DNA of 64,000 nt from Hanleya hanleyi (Eukaryota > Mollusca > Polyplacophora > Lepidopleurida > Hanleyidae), in contig JAVTVY010018668.1 in assembly GCA_036873755.1 (NCBI GenBank), forward strand, positions 1 through 64,000. Direction: 5' to 3'. The translations under genes and the position numbers were made by a program. Below the pieces are notes generated by a model. It made no database searches. It saw only the letters and a list, made by a program, of their open reading frames with translations, and was not told where the DNA came from. Position 1 is the first letter of the stretch, and each line of letters starts with the position of its first letter. Shown piece by piece: positions 44,225 through 56,500 of the stretch.

Positions 44225-44700
44225 ATGTGAGCTTCCCCAAGCATCAAATCACATGCCCGCTCTATTTAAACGAGCCAATGAAATTATCCGAATTCAAATA
44301 TTTTGACCTGGGAATCTCAGATGTGAGATATGTCGATTGCACTTAAGTGCTCGAGGCGCAAGACTGTGGGAGACCAAACCGAAGTTGTGCGAATTAGCTA
44401 TTTTATTTCTCACTCTAATGGAGCATGCTTCTTTGTTTTTCTTAAGAAAAATCATATTACAAACGGCCTAACATATTAGAAAATAAAATAAAATCGGCGG
44501 CAGTTCATAGGAAAATGATATGATTTTTATTTTATGATGGGGGCACTTCGAGGCCCACCAAGAGATCATTTCAATCGATCGCTTTCTGGAGGTGTGTCTT
44601 CATTTTATGAATGTGATTGCGCCGATGTCGGGTCTCACGGGACCAATCGCATGTGACCGTTTGGGAAACGCCCTATTACACTCAGATATCACCCGTTACC
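44225..44700. repeat. ~480-bp dispersed duplicate, copy 1
   Basis: Shares CCAATGAAATTATC, AATATTTTGACC, GGCGCAAGACTGT, GACCAAACCGAAGTTGTG, TTTTTCTTAAGAAAAAT, GGGGGCACTTCGAGGCCCAC and GTGACCGTTTGGGAAACGCC with 48075-48545, in the same direction. No coding content recognised in either copy. Confidence 0.8.
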
Positions 44701-44747
44701 GCATGGCTATGAGCAGAAGTTTCGGATGATGGAGTATGAGGGCTATA

Positions 44748-45189
44748 GGTCGGCCCCAGTCACCTCCAGCGAGGATTTTAGATAATTTTATTACGAATCA
44801 CCCACCTCTGAAACTGCCGTACATCTGATCTCTATCCCCTCCTGCGCACTATTTTAAAATCTTGCGCACTATTGTGAAATAGTGACACATATATCGCCGT
44901 CCGAATTTTCCAGTCCAAAACTTCAACTCTCTACGCGCCATGTTGGTGAAGGTCACGGTATATGTGTACTGGGCCGTTTGCAATTGAACATGGCGCGTAT
45001 AAAGTGGAAGTTGTCGACTGGAAAATTCAGACGGCAATATATGCGTTACTATTTCACAATAGTGCGCAAGATTTTAAAATAGTGCGCAGGAGCTAGGGGT
45101 AGAGATTAGATGTACGGCAGTTTCAGAGGTGGGTGATTCGTAATAAAATTATCTAAAATCCTCGCTGGAGGTGACTGGGGCCGACCTAT
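44748..45189. mobile_element. 442-bp palindromic foldback element with 8-bp TSD
   Basis: Arms of about 200 bases are near-perfect inverted repeats. The left starts GGTCGGCCCCAGTCACCTCC and the right ends GGAGGTGACTGGGGCCGACC. Inner words such as GCGCACTATTTTAAAATCTTG, ACTGCCGTACATCTGATC and CATGTT/AACATG pair as well, leaving a short centre near 44950-44985. GGGCTATA flanks both sides (44740-44747, 45190-45197), an 8-bp target duplication. Frames on both strands give look-alike peptides simply because the DNA is palindromic. Likely a hAT-type MITE. Confidence 0.88.
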
Positions 45190-45199
45190 GGGCTATATA

Positions 45200-48070
45200 T
45201 TATTTAGCTACGCGGAGTACGATATCCAGCAGGGGAGTTGACGAATACGGAGAACTAACTGCATGAGGAGGTATCATCGGGAACACCAAATACTACCTAA
45301 ATACAACGACACACGTCGGTTGGCCGTCTCTACCACAATTCTTCATTTCATACTATAATAAAATATGTATAGGTTGCCAGTAGTGAATTAAGCGCATTTA
45401 GACGCATTGACCTTTGACCTCTGTGACGTTGTGACGTCATATCCTTTCGACCTTTGTGGAAGCCACTCCCAGTCACGTAATCGGATGCGATACAGTAAAC
45501 ACACACGGTAAGACTGACCCCGGGACCGTGTGTATCCATTTTCAGCCTACTTTCGGAAACTGCAAGAGGAAATTTCCATAAATCAATACCACGTGAGTTC
45601 GTCAGCCAATCATCTAAAGTCTACCGACGTAACACCAACATAACCCGCCATTTTCGAGTCATGTGATGTCGTACTTGTTCAAAATTTCAGATCTACCACA
45701 CCTCTTGGATGATACGAAAGTTATTCATACCTATATATTTTGTAAGCCCAGGCAATACCTGTTTCCGAAGTGGTATGAAAACCTGTAATTTATCAGATTT
45801 CTCCGCCGGATGAAGGCCGAACAGAATACGGTAAAGTACCGGATATCGCTCAGCGATAATGGAGACACACGATTCGCAAGCCATCTTATGGATGGCGAAG
45901 TGTACGCAAATGACTCGACACGACCTCGGACAATGTAGGACATTAGAAACTCGGTCCGCACTGCTGGGAATCCATATTGGCATCCATTTTGAAAGAATAA
46001 TATCACGCGGAAACTCCGAACAGCGCATGTCAGCTGTATGACTTCCGTTACCATGGGCCCTGATGGATATTAGCTCAGGAAGAAAAACCGAGAGAAACAC
46101 CTCAAATTAGAAGAGATTTTTCCCGGGTAGAATCAAGGGAATGTCCATTTCATTTGGATATATATTTTATCTCCCGGTAAGAGAGAAATAAAACGAGGAC
46201 TATGTGAGGGGAAACACATCCTACAGCATGTGATGTGCCTCACGTGCGGCGGATCACGGTTTACAGCTGAGAGCTGTAAAATCCTCACACCATTAATGCG
46301 CGAGGTATTATGACTTCACGGAATAAGCCGAGCAGTCGCGAATTACAGTAAACACTGACCAGTACGCAAAGTCAAAGGTCATTTCCGGTCACGTGACCAT
46401 GGAGTATGCAGGAATGTGTTTGTGCACATTCGCCCGTATCCGCGCTATTCGTATTACTCCCGAGTGCACATGCACACCATGACGTGAAAGCCACACCATC
46501 GCCAGGGTACTGTATAACACTACACAACAAGAACGTTCTGTTGAACCTTTCAACACTGGGCCCAGTATGATATAACCGCTGTACAATCAGGGTCACATTT
46601 CACATGCACTTACGTACCCATTCCATCCCAAACTGCGGTTTCTTTGCTACTGAAGACGTAACAGATAGGCTATGAAATTTCGCCCATTGAGGAAGATCAT
46701 CCACTGATGTAGATAATTAAAGAAGAAAAATGAAAAAATAATTTCATATTTACATTTATAATTTTGTACGTTATTTTAGTCTGTGGTACTGCCAATCGGA
46801 CTTGACCCAGTTAAGTATAAGAACCCCAAACTCAGCGTCAAAATTGATCTACGAGTGGCAAATAATACTACTGGACCATAATTTTCTCCATGTATCTACA
46901 GTGAAAATATTATTCAAATCGTTTTCAATGTTAATTTTAATATCACTCCGGTTGTATTGTTTTTGACGCCACATTTGGAGTTCTCGGTTAAGCCTGACTG
47001 ACAGTCCCATTGACTAAATTACGTATGAAATAAATGTGAATAAGGAATATTCACAGGACACTCACAGGAATACCTGTACACACTGGATTGGAGCCAGAGA
47101 AGACGGATCACATGTGACGTCATCTGTTACGTCTTCGGTAGTAGAGTATGGGTGCGTAAGTGTGTGGGGGTTTACTGGTTGTAAAGTGCGTATATGTGGA
47201 CCATACTGGGACAACGAAAGATTCAAAGCGAGACCCTGTATGGCCCATTTTGACTCGGGATTGAACCTAAATCGCCCAACCATGCTCTGGGCGCAAAAAT
47301 ATTGCCATTTCTCTGCAACTCCTCGTTAGCGCATGCGCACCATGACGTTACAGTCACACCATGGACAGGACACTGTCATTGCGCACCCCTAATTCTAATT
47401 TTCTCTATTTCTCCAATGCTGTGCATGCGCACCATAACGTCACTTCCTGTCAAAACCACCCCAAGCGTAGTCAACATGCTGAGCGCGTCAAGACGACACC
47501 CTTCACGCCCCATTTAGACCACGTATGGTTCCTTAATCGCCCAAACACGCTCCAGTGCATCCCAAAATGCCATCTTTCTCTATTATTCCTCGACTACGCA
47601 TGCGCACCATAGCGTCACATCCACACCAATGTTTGTGTCATGCCGGTCATATTATCAGAAGTGAGTTCCACAAAGGTCAATCGGTGTGATGTCGCAAAGT
47701 ACGCTCAAAGGTGAAAGGACAGTCTGCGGCTAATTGCGCTTACTTCACTACTAGCATCCCACATAAATATTTTATATCGTGTTATAAAATGAAGAATTGT
47801 GACAGGGATGGCCAACCGACGTGCGTCGTTCTATTTAGGTAGGCACTGACTAAATTACATACAAAATAAATGTGAATATGAGGTTATTTAATTTTTTCAT
47901 TTTTTTTTTCTTTCAAATGTCTTCTCTGTGTCTAGCTTGGCAAGTGGGTGGATTTTCATAACCATACTGCACGCTATTGGGAAGAAATCGCCAAAAGACT
48001 GACAAGAGGTCATCTTATCGAGCTAAGGAAATTTTTCATTTCATTACAAAACTACCATTAGCACAATTCA
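45200..48070. other. Gene-poor stretch with CGCATGCGCACC repeats
   Basis: No gene recognised. Words of the type GCATGCGCACCATRACGT recur near 46460, 47330, 47420 and 47600, followed each time by a CACACC or CACTTCC segment, so part is a diverged tandem repeat. A minus-strand VERFNRTF near 46550 recalls retroelement integrases, but nothing around it supports this. Confidence 0.4.
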
Positions 48071-48074
48071 TTCT

Positions 48075-48545
48075 CCCGATGTCAGCTTCCCAAAGCATTG
48101 AGCCACATGTCCGCTCCATTTAAACGAGTCAATGAAATTATCTGTATCTGAATATTTTGACCCGGGAATCCCAGACATTAGACATGTTAATTTCACTTGA
48201 GTGCACGAGGCGCAAGACTGTTGGATTCGTCTCGGGACCAAACCGAAGTTGTGTGAATTAGCTATTTTATTTTTCACTCTAATGGTGCATGTTTCTTTGT
48301 TTTTCTTAAGAAAAATTATATTACAAACCGCCTAACACTAACATAAGTGAAAGAAAGAAATTCGGCGGCGGTTCACAGGAAAAATATATGTTTTCTATTT
48401 TGTGACGGGGGCACTTCGAGGCCCACCAAGGGATCATTTCAATCCATCGTTTTCTGGATGTGTCTGACGTTCTGTAATAGTGATTGCTCCGATGTCGGAT
48501 CTCAATCCCAATCAGATGTGACCGTTTGGGAAACGCCCTAATATA
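48075..48545. repeat. ~480-bp dispersed duplicate, copy 2
   Basis: The same-direction copy of 44225-44700, spaced about 3.85 kb. Both end near GTTTGGGAAACGCCCTA. Confidence 0.8.
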
Positions 48546-51469
48546 CACTGATAGGTCCGTGTATCCTCGTCACGGTTGCCTGGTCCGTGGGATATGGCTG
48601 TGGGATATTGGATGATAGATGACTACGTATATTTTTAATAAATTATGAAAGTTAAAGATTATAGTTAAACAAAATTCAAACCATTTTTTCATGTTTCTCT
48701 CTCTCTCCGAGTTACTTCAGTATTTTCTACAATAACCCTGATTAGTTAATCTACGTCATAGAGATCAGAATTATATCAGAAAATTAAGAACTGCGATTTT
48801 GTTCGCCTTAAACTCAATGGGAATGACTTTATTTGAGCGAAAGATGAGAGAAAAACAAACTAAGGAGAAATGTAAATTTATTAAATTTCTTGAAAATATA
48901 AATAGGCATCTAAACTACTAGGCAACTGTGGCATGTGCGTACACCTATTGATAAACTTAGATAAGAGAATATAGTTCGCATGGGGACCATGATTTCACTC
49001 ATATCATACGTTATAATTCCCTAAAGCCTTGAGCTATAAAAAGGCAGTCAACCAATATACAACTGACGTCAGGATTTTTTTGAAAAAAAAAATATATATA
49101 TAGCAGTAAAAAGTGGACATAGTTGGGATCAACGTGGTACAGTTAGCTGTATTCCGCAATACGTGAGATTTCCGTCGTGATTGACTGAGGCCGGGCCCGG
49201 ACAGGGATCACGTATAGTAGAGTCGCCATGTATTGTCTATGACATGGACGCTCACACCCCTTATCTTATGTGCTAAATCTGGGACGATTAGAACTAGTGA
49301 AAATTGTCCCAGGCTAAACTGAAGGAGAACAAGCCCAAACAGGTATGCTGGATACGATTGTAAGTTTTAATTTATACTTCGATAAGCTCGTTTGCTGTTT
49401 TGTACCGGTACTGTATGTCCCATTTTAATTTTATGCATGTGGGGCAATTCCTACAAGGCTGTATTGTAAGAACACGGAAGTCGATGTTCAAGTCAAATCA
49501 AGCACTTATAAGTAGTGTTATTCTATTTAATGACAAGTAGACATACTGCAGAAACTGTGAATAATGGAATCCATTCCTCCTTCGGTAACAAAGTCGAACG
49601 CGGTATGATCTGCAAGGTATGGTAAGAGGATTCTGAAATGCAATTTGCCATCATTTGATTTTATATGTATACTTGTGTTTTAATATGTGCATTATGTCAC
49701 GATATTGCGAGTATTTTCGAAATGGGCGCCACCTGAAGGTGAATTTGGATATCTCGATCAGTTTTGTGTATATCTTGTGTCTCACAACTCAAAAGCTTAT
49801 AGAGCCAGGCCCGTTCGGGCGAACCCCCTTTCGGAAATATTATATATTTTTCTCATATAAATGCCCTTTTCAAACCCTATTTGCCCTTTTTCCCATACAG
49901 CGGACCCCATGATGTACCCTTTTGGAGTGAAGACGAACCACCCATCAGTAAATCCTGGCTACGGCCCTGAGTGTCAATTTAGTTTTTGACCCCCATGAAT
50001 GGTACTGTACGGTTCATATGGTATTGCCTCCAGGGATAGAACGACATAAGTCATGTACATAAATAGTTTCGAGTGTATTACTTTTATTTTCAGTTTAAAC
50101 ACTCTCGACTTCTCTTGCTGTCCTTTGTCCTCTATATCAACACGTATCACACGCGGATCCATACACACTTAATCACGTCATATAATGTATGATCAATATA
50201 ATTTAAAGGCTATTTTCAGATATTGTATTTTTCTCCATAGGCTATAATACCCAGTGGTGTCTTTTGTTGTTGTTGTGTTTTTTTTGCAGTTTTTTGTTTG
50301 AAGTACCGGTAGCTATTACCTGCATTTCTAACTGACATACGCATAAGAGGTACGATAAGCCGACACGCTACAGTGACCGTGATGTTTTTGCCATGACGCT
50401 GTGTGTCCCATGTAGGTTAATATATATTTATATGTAGGGCTGATTTGAAGGTCGGTGTTAGTGGGTGTGAATGATCCTATGGCAGTGGGTATATAGCTAC
50501 GTATATATAAACGTTCGACATTTAAAAGGTTACAGGGAACCACCTCTCTGAAATGGAGGCCAAAAAGGTCACTTTTGCTTAATAGCTTTTGATTTATTAA
50601 TCATAAAACTTCAAAATCTTCAGGCGACTTATATTGTTAAACAGTGGCTTTCCAAGGAAAGTGTGCACAGTCTAAATTTTAATAGAGAACAAAACATGTC
50701 GTGACTCGGCTGTTTGTCTGTTCGTCTGTTCGTCTGTTTTTATGCAAATTGGATATACAATTTATTTTTTCAATACCTTCCGATTCGAATATATATGTCC
50801 ATGATCGCCTATGGCGAATGTCTCTTACTTCAGTATATATTTTTGACTTTACTGGGCAAAAACAACCTTTTCTACCTCCATTTTAAGCCAAATCCATAAT
50901 GCTATACCGTACTCTCAAATGTATTGTTACACAGTGAAACAATATTCTGACGCAAATCGTAGAACTGTTGCCATTATCTCGGTATCCAAATATGGCATCC
51001 ATCGTCCAGAGGCAAAATCGGATATTTCGAGAAGGTATTTTGTACCCGTACTACATTGGATAGTCTGATTTCGTCAAGCTCAAACACTGCAGGCGACATG
51101 CAAGTAGTGTAAAATTGACCGCTTTGGGACGACGGAGCATGAGAATGGTCACGATCAGGGTGGAGAAGTTGAAGCGGAGGTGACAGCCGTCGTTAACGGA
51201 AGAGACGTCATCAACGGAAGTGATGTCATCACAGGAAGTGATGTAACACAGTAAGGAGGGGGCAGGTTGCATGATCATGATCATGATTAGTGAGGGATCA
51301 GGGATGAAAGATCAGGAGCGAATAAAGTTCTTAAACAGGTTCGATAACCATAACCAGTGAATAGGAAACACATGATTAATAGATAATCAAAGGGTCAAAA
51401 TAACGAGTAAAGATCACGATGATGAGTAAAGGTCAAAATAATGAGTAAAGTTTGGTATCTTTATAACCA

Positions 51470-51580
51470 TATCCACATCCTTAATTATATCCACATCTAT
51501 ATAATATCCACATATTTATATCCACCTACTCATATCCATATCTTTATATCCACTCCTAAATAATATACACATCTACACAT
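51470..51580. repeat. Degenerate ATATCCACAT tandem repeat
   Basis: At least seven ATCCACAT/ATCCACCT/ATCCATAT words occur at spacings of about 10-20 bases. Confidence 0.7.
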
Positions 51581-51592
51581 ACTTTGAATATA

Positions 51593-51645
51593 ATTACAAG
51601 CGTCTAGTCCGTCATTCATAATCCAGCCGTCGTCCATTAGAGTTC
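51593..51645. repeat. Dispersed repeat family R1, copy c (truncated)
   Basis: Only the first 50 or so bases of R1 are present: CAAGCGTCTAGTCCGTCATT, then ATAATCCAGCCGTCGTCCAT. Confidence 0.75.
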
Positions 51646-51937
51646 ATATATATTTATGTATGAAGATTTAATATGAATCAGTATTACAATGTTTGTTAGT
51701 GTATATATCATGTTGTAATGTTTATCATCTGATCAATAAAACTGATCTTTTCTTTTCTTTGTAGTTTACTATACTTCATGCAATATAAGAGAAAGCATTA
51801 GTTCAGTGGATTGGTCGCCCCTTGTTCCGATAATACAAGTCCGTCGTATTGAGTCAGTTGTTTATAATGTTCTTAAATAGCTCGACTCTTCTCGGGTGAT
51901 ACTTCGCAGCAAACATCTTCCGCATAATGGCCGAGTA

Positions 51938-52139
51938 TTAACAACCGACCAATGTTATTCCATCTTCAAATAAAGTAACCCTCACAGCTTTATAGGATGA
52001 CAATGAACTCACGATCTTTGTAAGCATATCCCATGATTCCTCGCTACAGTAGAGGTCTCTTCCCCTGGCTAATATCTTATGAACTTGTGTCCTCACAGGG
52101 GACGACTTTTTCTTCTGATCTTTCACACTCATACTGTTC
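51938..52139 (-). CDS. Unassigned ORF
   Basis: A 64-codon frame begins MSVKDQKKKSSPVRTQVHKI and continues ARGRDLYCSEESWDMLTKIV to a stop. The residue composition looks protein-like, and neighbouring frames to its left contain further open stretches, so a decayed coding element is possible. No family is recognised. Confidence 0.25.
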
Positions 52140-53259
52140 TTTGCGAGATGATTCTGCCAAACGATATATTTCTTGACCGCTGATGATTTTGGAATTGGCG
52201 ACCATTTCCTTTTTCCTAGTAGGTTATCTCCCTTTCATAGGTTAAGAGATGGGGGCTTCCTTTAATATTATTCTAGCCGAGTATTTTACTCAGCAACATC
52301 CACACAATTTGATAAATTATGATAGAAATTGTGACTATTTACAAGTAATTAGTATATATGACAATCTTTTCACTGATGTTAAGTTCAACTGTCTGAACGA
52401 AAACCAAACCAACCGGATAGTGAGACTGAATTCAGTCTAGAAAAAAAGTTAAAAGTTAGCTATTCCACATGTTTTCTGGGTTATCAAATAAAGCGTGGGT
52501 AAGTCCACTTAACTTTCTCTATTCTTCTTTGTTTCATCAGATATTATACATGTATGAAGGCAAAAACACACATTATTCAAAACGTTAAATACTAATATTT
52601 AAGCCATTATTTTCACGATGAATATCCAATTTCAAGATAGGTATAGTTTGTTGCTACTATTATCCAGTGGTATAACTTTTCTATTACAGATTGAATTTTA
52701 AGCGATCGTTACATAAGAAGCAGGACGGCGGGACGATGTTCGAGATGTAGACGAAAGAAATGTTCAGATGAATCTGACGCTCGGGATTATACATACTGCA
52801 GATTCATCGTCAAGTGGCGGCGGTTATACAGTGTTACTGATTACCGTTGCATGAGAGGTTTTGTGAACTCGAAAGAGAGAGTACTAAATGTGGATAAGGC
52901 TTCGAAGAGGGGTTCATACGAGACTTTGTTGTGTAGTTACCGGTGCATCACTGTGTATGCGCATGTCAAACCTCACAAGAGTGAAAGTAATGCTACGACA
53001 GTTTATCAAAACGAATTACTCGGACAGATTTCTTACTACGACTGACTCCACAAGAGGAGGTGTGGTACAGTAGTGTACGTGGCGGTTACCGAATATCGTC
53101 ATCTAAATGAGTCCGACACAGTGCGGAGGTTACGGATTGCGCGGTGCATGGATATTATAGCACCATATTGGTACAACCAACAGAGAAAAGAAAGAAAGAA
53201 AATAAAATTCTGACGAGTGTTCTGTGTTATATCAGTCCGATACATCGATCTATAGGCCT

Positions 53260-53532
53260 ATGATGGCCACAATCAGAAAAATGCTCCGAAGAAACAAACT
53301 AACTTTACTAAGATATACTATATATATATTTGTCATAGGTATAATTATGCTTTATTGGCCGTGGCCGATGGATATTAGGAATTCTAGAAAAGACACCGAA
53401 TTATCCGATAGTTTGACTTTCAATAAGGGAGATTACCCAGTCAATCCGGACGCTTATGAGCAACCTCAATCTCCAAACAAACATGCCGGACATAAAGAGC
53501 TGATCAGAGAGAAACTACCCAATCAAGGGAAG
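53260..53532 (+). CDS. GALNT: GALNT exon 1
   Basis: Two ATGs in tandem (53260, 53263) open the frame; the first is chosen. It encodes a basic tail (IRKMLRRNK), a single type-II anchor of about 20 residues and the start of the stem. It ends at AAG|GTAAGA, phase 0. Confidence 0.85.
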
Positions 53533-56500
53533 GTAAGAAATCATGTTTCGGTATACACAAGCTCTTTTATTGTGTCTTATATAAGCATAGGAACAGTACT
53601 GTATGAACTTACGAATACTGGGATACGGTACAGCATGAATACCAGTAATCGACCAAACGTATATACATGCAAACGTCGGCAGTTACTGCATGTGTCGTTA
53701 ATTACATCATGATGAATGCAATCAGTGCAGGTGCAGCGTCATTTAGAAAACATCGATGATGTTAGCTATTCCACATGTTTTTTGGGTACTATATGAGTAA
53801 CATTTTCGATATTCGGGCATATGGGCGGGAATATTGATTAGTCAACTTCAAATCAACAAGACCAGAACATTTCAAATTCAAGACCCTAGAACAATCCCAC
53901 AGGTTATCGTCGTGTGAGCCGAGAACAGCCCAGTCTATGAAGGATATTTTGTTGAAAGTGTTGAATGTTCGAATAAACACCGGTATTATATCCAGTCATG
54001 TTCAAGGTATAGAACGAACTACCGCGAAATACCCCTTCACATGGAGGGAAGTCCTGATGTCTACGGTATATACCGGACAATTGTACAACTGGAATAATAC
54101 GTTTCAGTCCATAGTTCTTTGCTTGATAATCGGTTATAACACTTCGCAACTGAGAACGGTGAACGGAGACTATAAGGCAATCTGTCAAATTTCGATATTT
54201 GAATTCCACTAGCATGTCGATTAATGTTATTGTGGTAAATATAGTAGGCCGCCCCTTACATACGGATTTCGAGACACAGCCTGAAATACATTGCTACATA
54301 TCGGTCTAACTATCTCGGCCTCTTCGACGTCACTGGCAAGACGAGGTCAGTTCGGGAATAGCATAAACATGGAAGATTTTTCCGCAAAATACTCATTGTA
54401 TGCGTTACTTCTGTCCGATCATTCGAATCTACGATTGATTCACAATTTTCAGACGGTGCTGAAAGTCTATTTTATGCGCACATAAAATCTGCTTAAATAA
54501 TCTTCATGATATTAGGCGTATAGTCTATTGATTATAATTGTAGGTACCTGGTAATACATATCATTATTTTATTTCCACTACAGGACGTGGTTGTGGAGGA
54601 TGATTTGATAGACTGGCACGATAAAGAGGCCATACTGAGGGACAAGGCTAGGACAGGTCAGGTTTGATGAGAATTTTGAACAAAAGTCCCAAATTTGTGA
54701 CTTAGTGATGAATATTCAGATACATTGGATCCAACTGATAAATTGATCTGGTGAAGGACAGTTTAGATTACACATGAGAGACATGCGTGGTCTAATCAAG
54801 GACAGTTTAGACTATATATGATAGACAAGATCTGGTGAAGGACAGTTTAGATTATACATGAGAGACATGGTCTAATCAAGGACAGTTTAGACTATACATG
54901 ATAGACAAGATCTGGTGAAGGACAGTTTAGATTATACATGAGAGACATGGTCTAATCAAGGACAGTTTAGACTATACATGATAGACAAGATCTGGTGAAG
55001 GACAGTTTAGATTATACATGAGAGACATGGTCTAATCAAGGACATTTTAGACTATATATGATAGACAAGATCTGGTCAAGGACAGTTTAGACTACACATG
55101 AGAGACATGGTCTAATCAAGGACAGTTTAGATTATACATGATAGACAAGATTTGGTCAAGGACAGTTTAAACTATACATGAGAGACATGGTCTAATCAAG
55201 GACAGTTTAGATTATACATGATAGACAAGATCTGGTCAAGGACAGTTTAGACTATACATGGGAGACATGGTCTGATCAAGGACAGTTTAGATTATACATG
55301 ATAGACAAGAGCTGGTCGAGGACAGTTTAGATTATACACGAGAGACATGGTCTAATCAAGGACAGTTTAGATTATACATGATAGACAAGATCTGGTCAAG
55401 GACAGTTTAGACTATACATGAGAGACATGACCTGGCCAAGGACAGTTTAGATTATACATGAGAGACATGATCTGGCCAAGGACAGTTAGATTATACATCG
55501 GAGACATGACCTGGCCAAGGACAGTTAGATTATACATGAGAGACATGACCTGGCCAAGGACAGTTTAGACTATACATGAGAGACATGACCTGGCCAAGGA
55601 CAGTTTAGATTATACATGAGAGACATGACATGACCTGGCCAAGGACCGTTTAGACTATACACGAGAGACATGATCTGGTCAAGGACAGTTTAGATTATAC
55701 ATGAGAGACAGAACCTGGTCAAGGACAGTTTGCACTATACATGAGAGACATGATCTAGTCAAGGACAGTTTGGATTATACATGATAGACATTGTCTGGTC
55801 AAGGACAGTTTGGACTGCACATGAGAGATATTCTCAATCAGCTTCACGTGCTTACAATATTACATTTCTGGAGCATATATCACCTGCTAAACTGGATTAA
55901 TGGGGAAGAATACAATGGGTATAGTCTTAGATCCTTTCGCAGCCTGAATAATATTTAGATAGATTATAACCATGCACCAAACTGATAGGTGTAGTGAATG
56001 TTCGAATGGGGCGGTTAGAGTATTCAAAGACATTCCATATTTAAAGAAAGACTTGCGTTTTTTACCTGAAAAAATAAATCCATGTATGTTTCATACTGAG
56101 AAAATACCCAAGTTTTATACTGTAAAACCTCAGAGTCAGAAGTTAAGTAAAACAGCGACGACAAATGTTTGAATTTTGGCTTTTGTCAGTTTCCGGCATT
56201 TCCGTATACATTTAAGTATATCCTGATATGACAAATTCGACCAAAATGATATTTTGATGTAATGTCACAGCTAATATGGTGATATTTTAAACATGGGATG
56301 TCATATATATTTTAAAACATCTATGTATACGAAAATACCTAAGCAGACAAAAGCCCAATTACAAACGTATATCAAGGCTGTTTTACGTCACTGTTAACTA
56401 TATTTTACAGTAAATTTTTTTGATAATTTCTGTGAATATGATACATAGATTTTTGTGGATAATTGAACAATGAATTTGGGTATTCATACGTAAAAAAAGG

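Larger units (their letters stand above)
48550..53250. other. Gene-poor stretch upstream of GALNT
   Basis: AT-rich sequence without a recognised family. It includes a TATCCACAT-type degenerate tandem repeat (about 51470-51580) and a 22-base word TTAGCTATTCCACATGTTTT at 52456 that recurs at 53762 inside the first GALNT intron. The GALNT promoter and 5' leader presumably lie in the last kilobase, but no core promoter element is convincing. Confidence 0.4.

Noticed and set aside
44849..45082. Similar ORFs on both strands
   Set aside because: They arise because the DNA is a near-perfect palindrome; there is no family match.
45693..46100. 135-codon minus-strand frame
   Set aside because: No motif, no splice or neighbour support, and an equally long frame overlaps it on the same strand. 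Part is dispersed repeat.
46372..46596. Minus-strand VERFNRTF resembling a retroelement integrase
   Set aside because: Only eight residues look right; the flanks are CGCATGCGCACC-type repeat DNA with no other integrase block.
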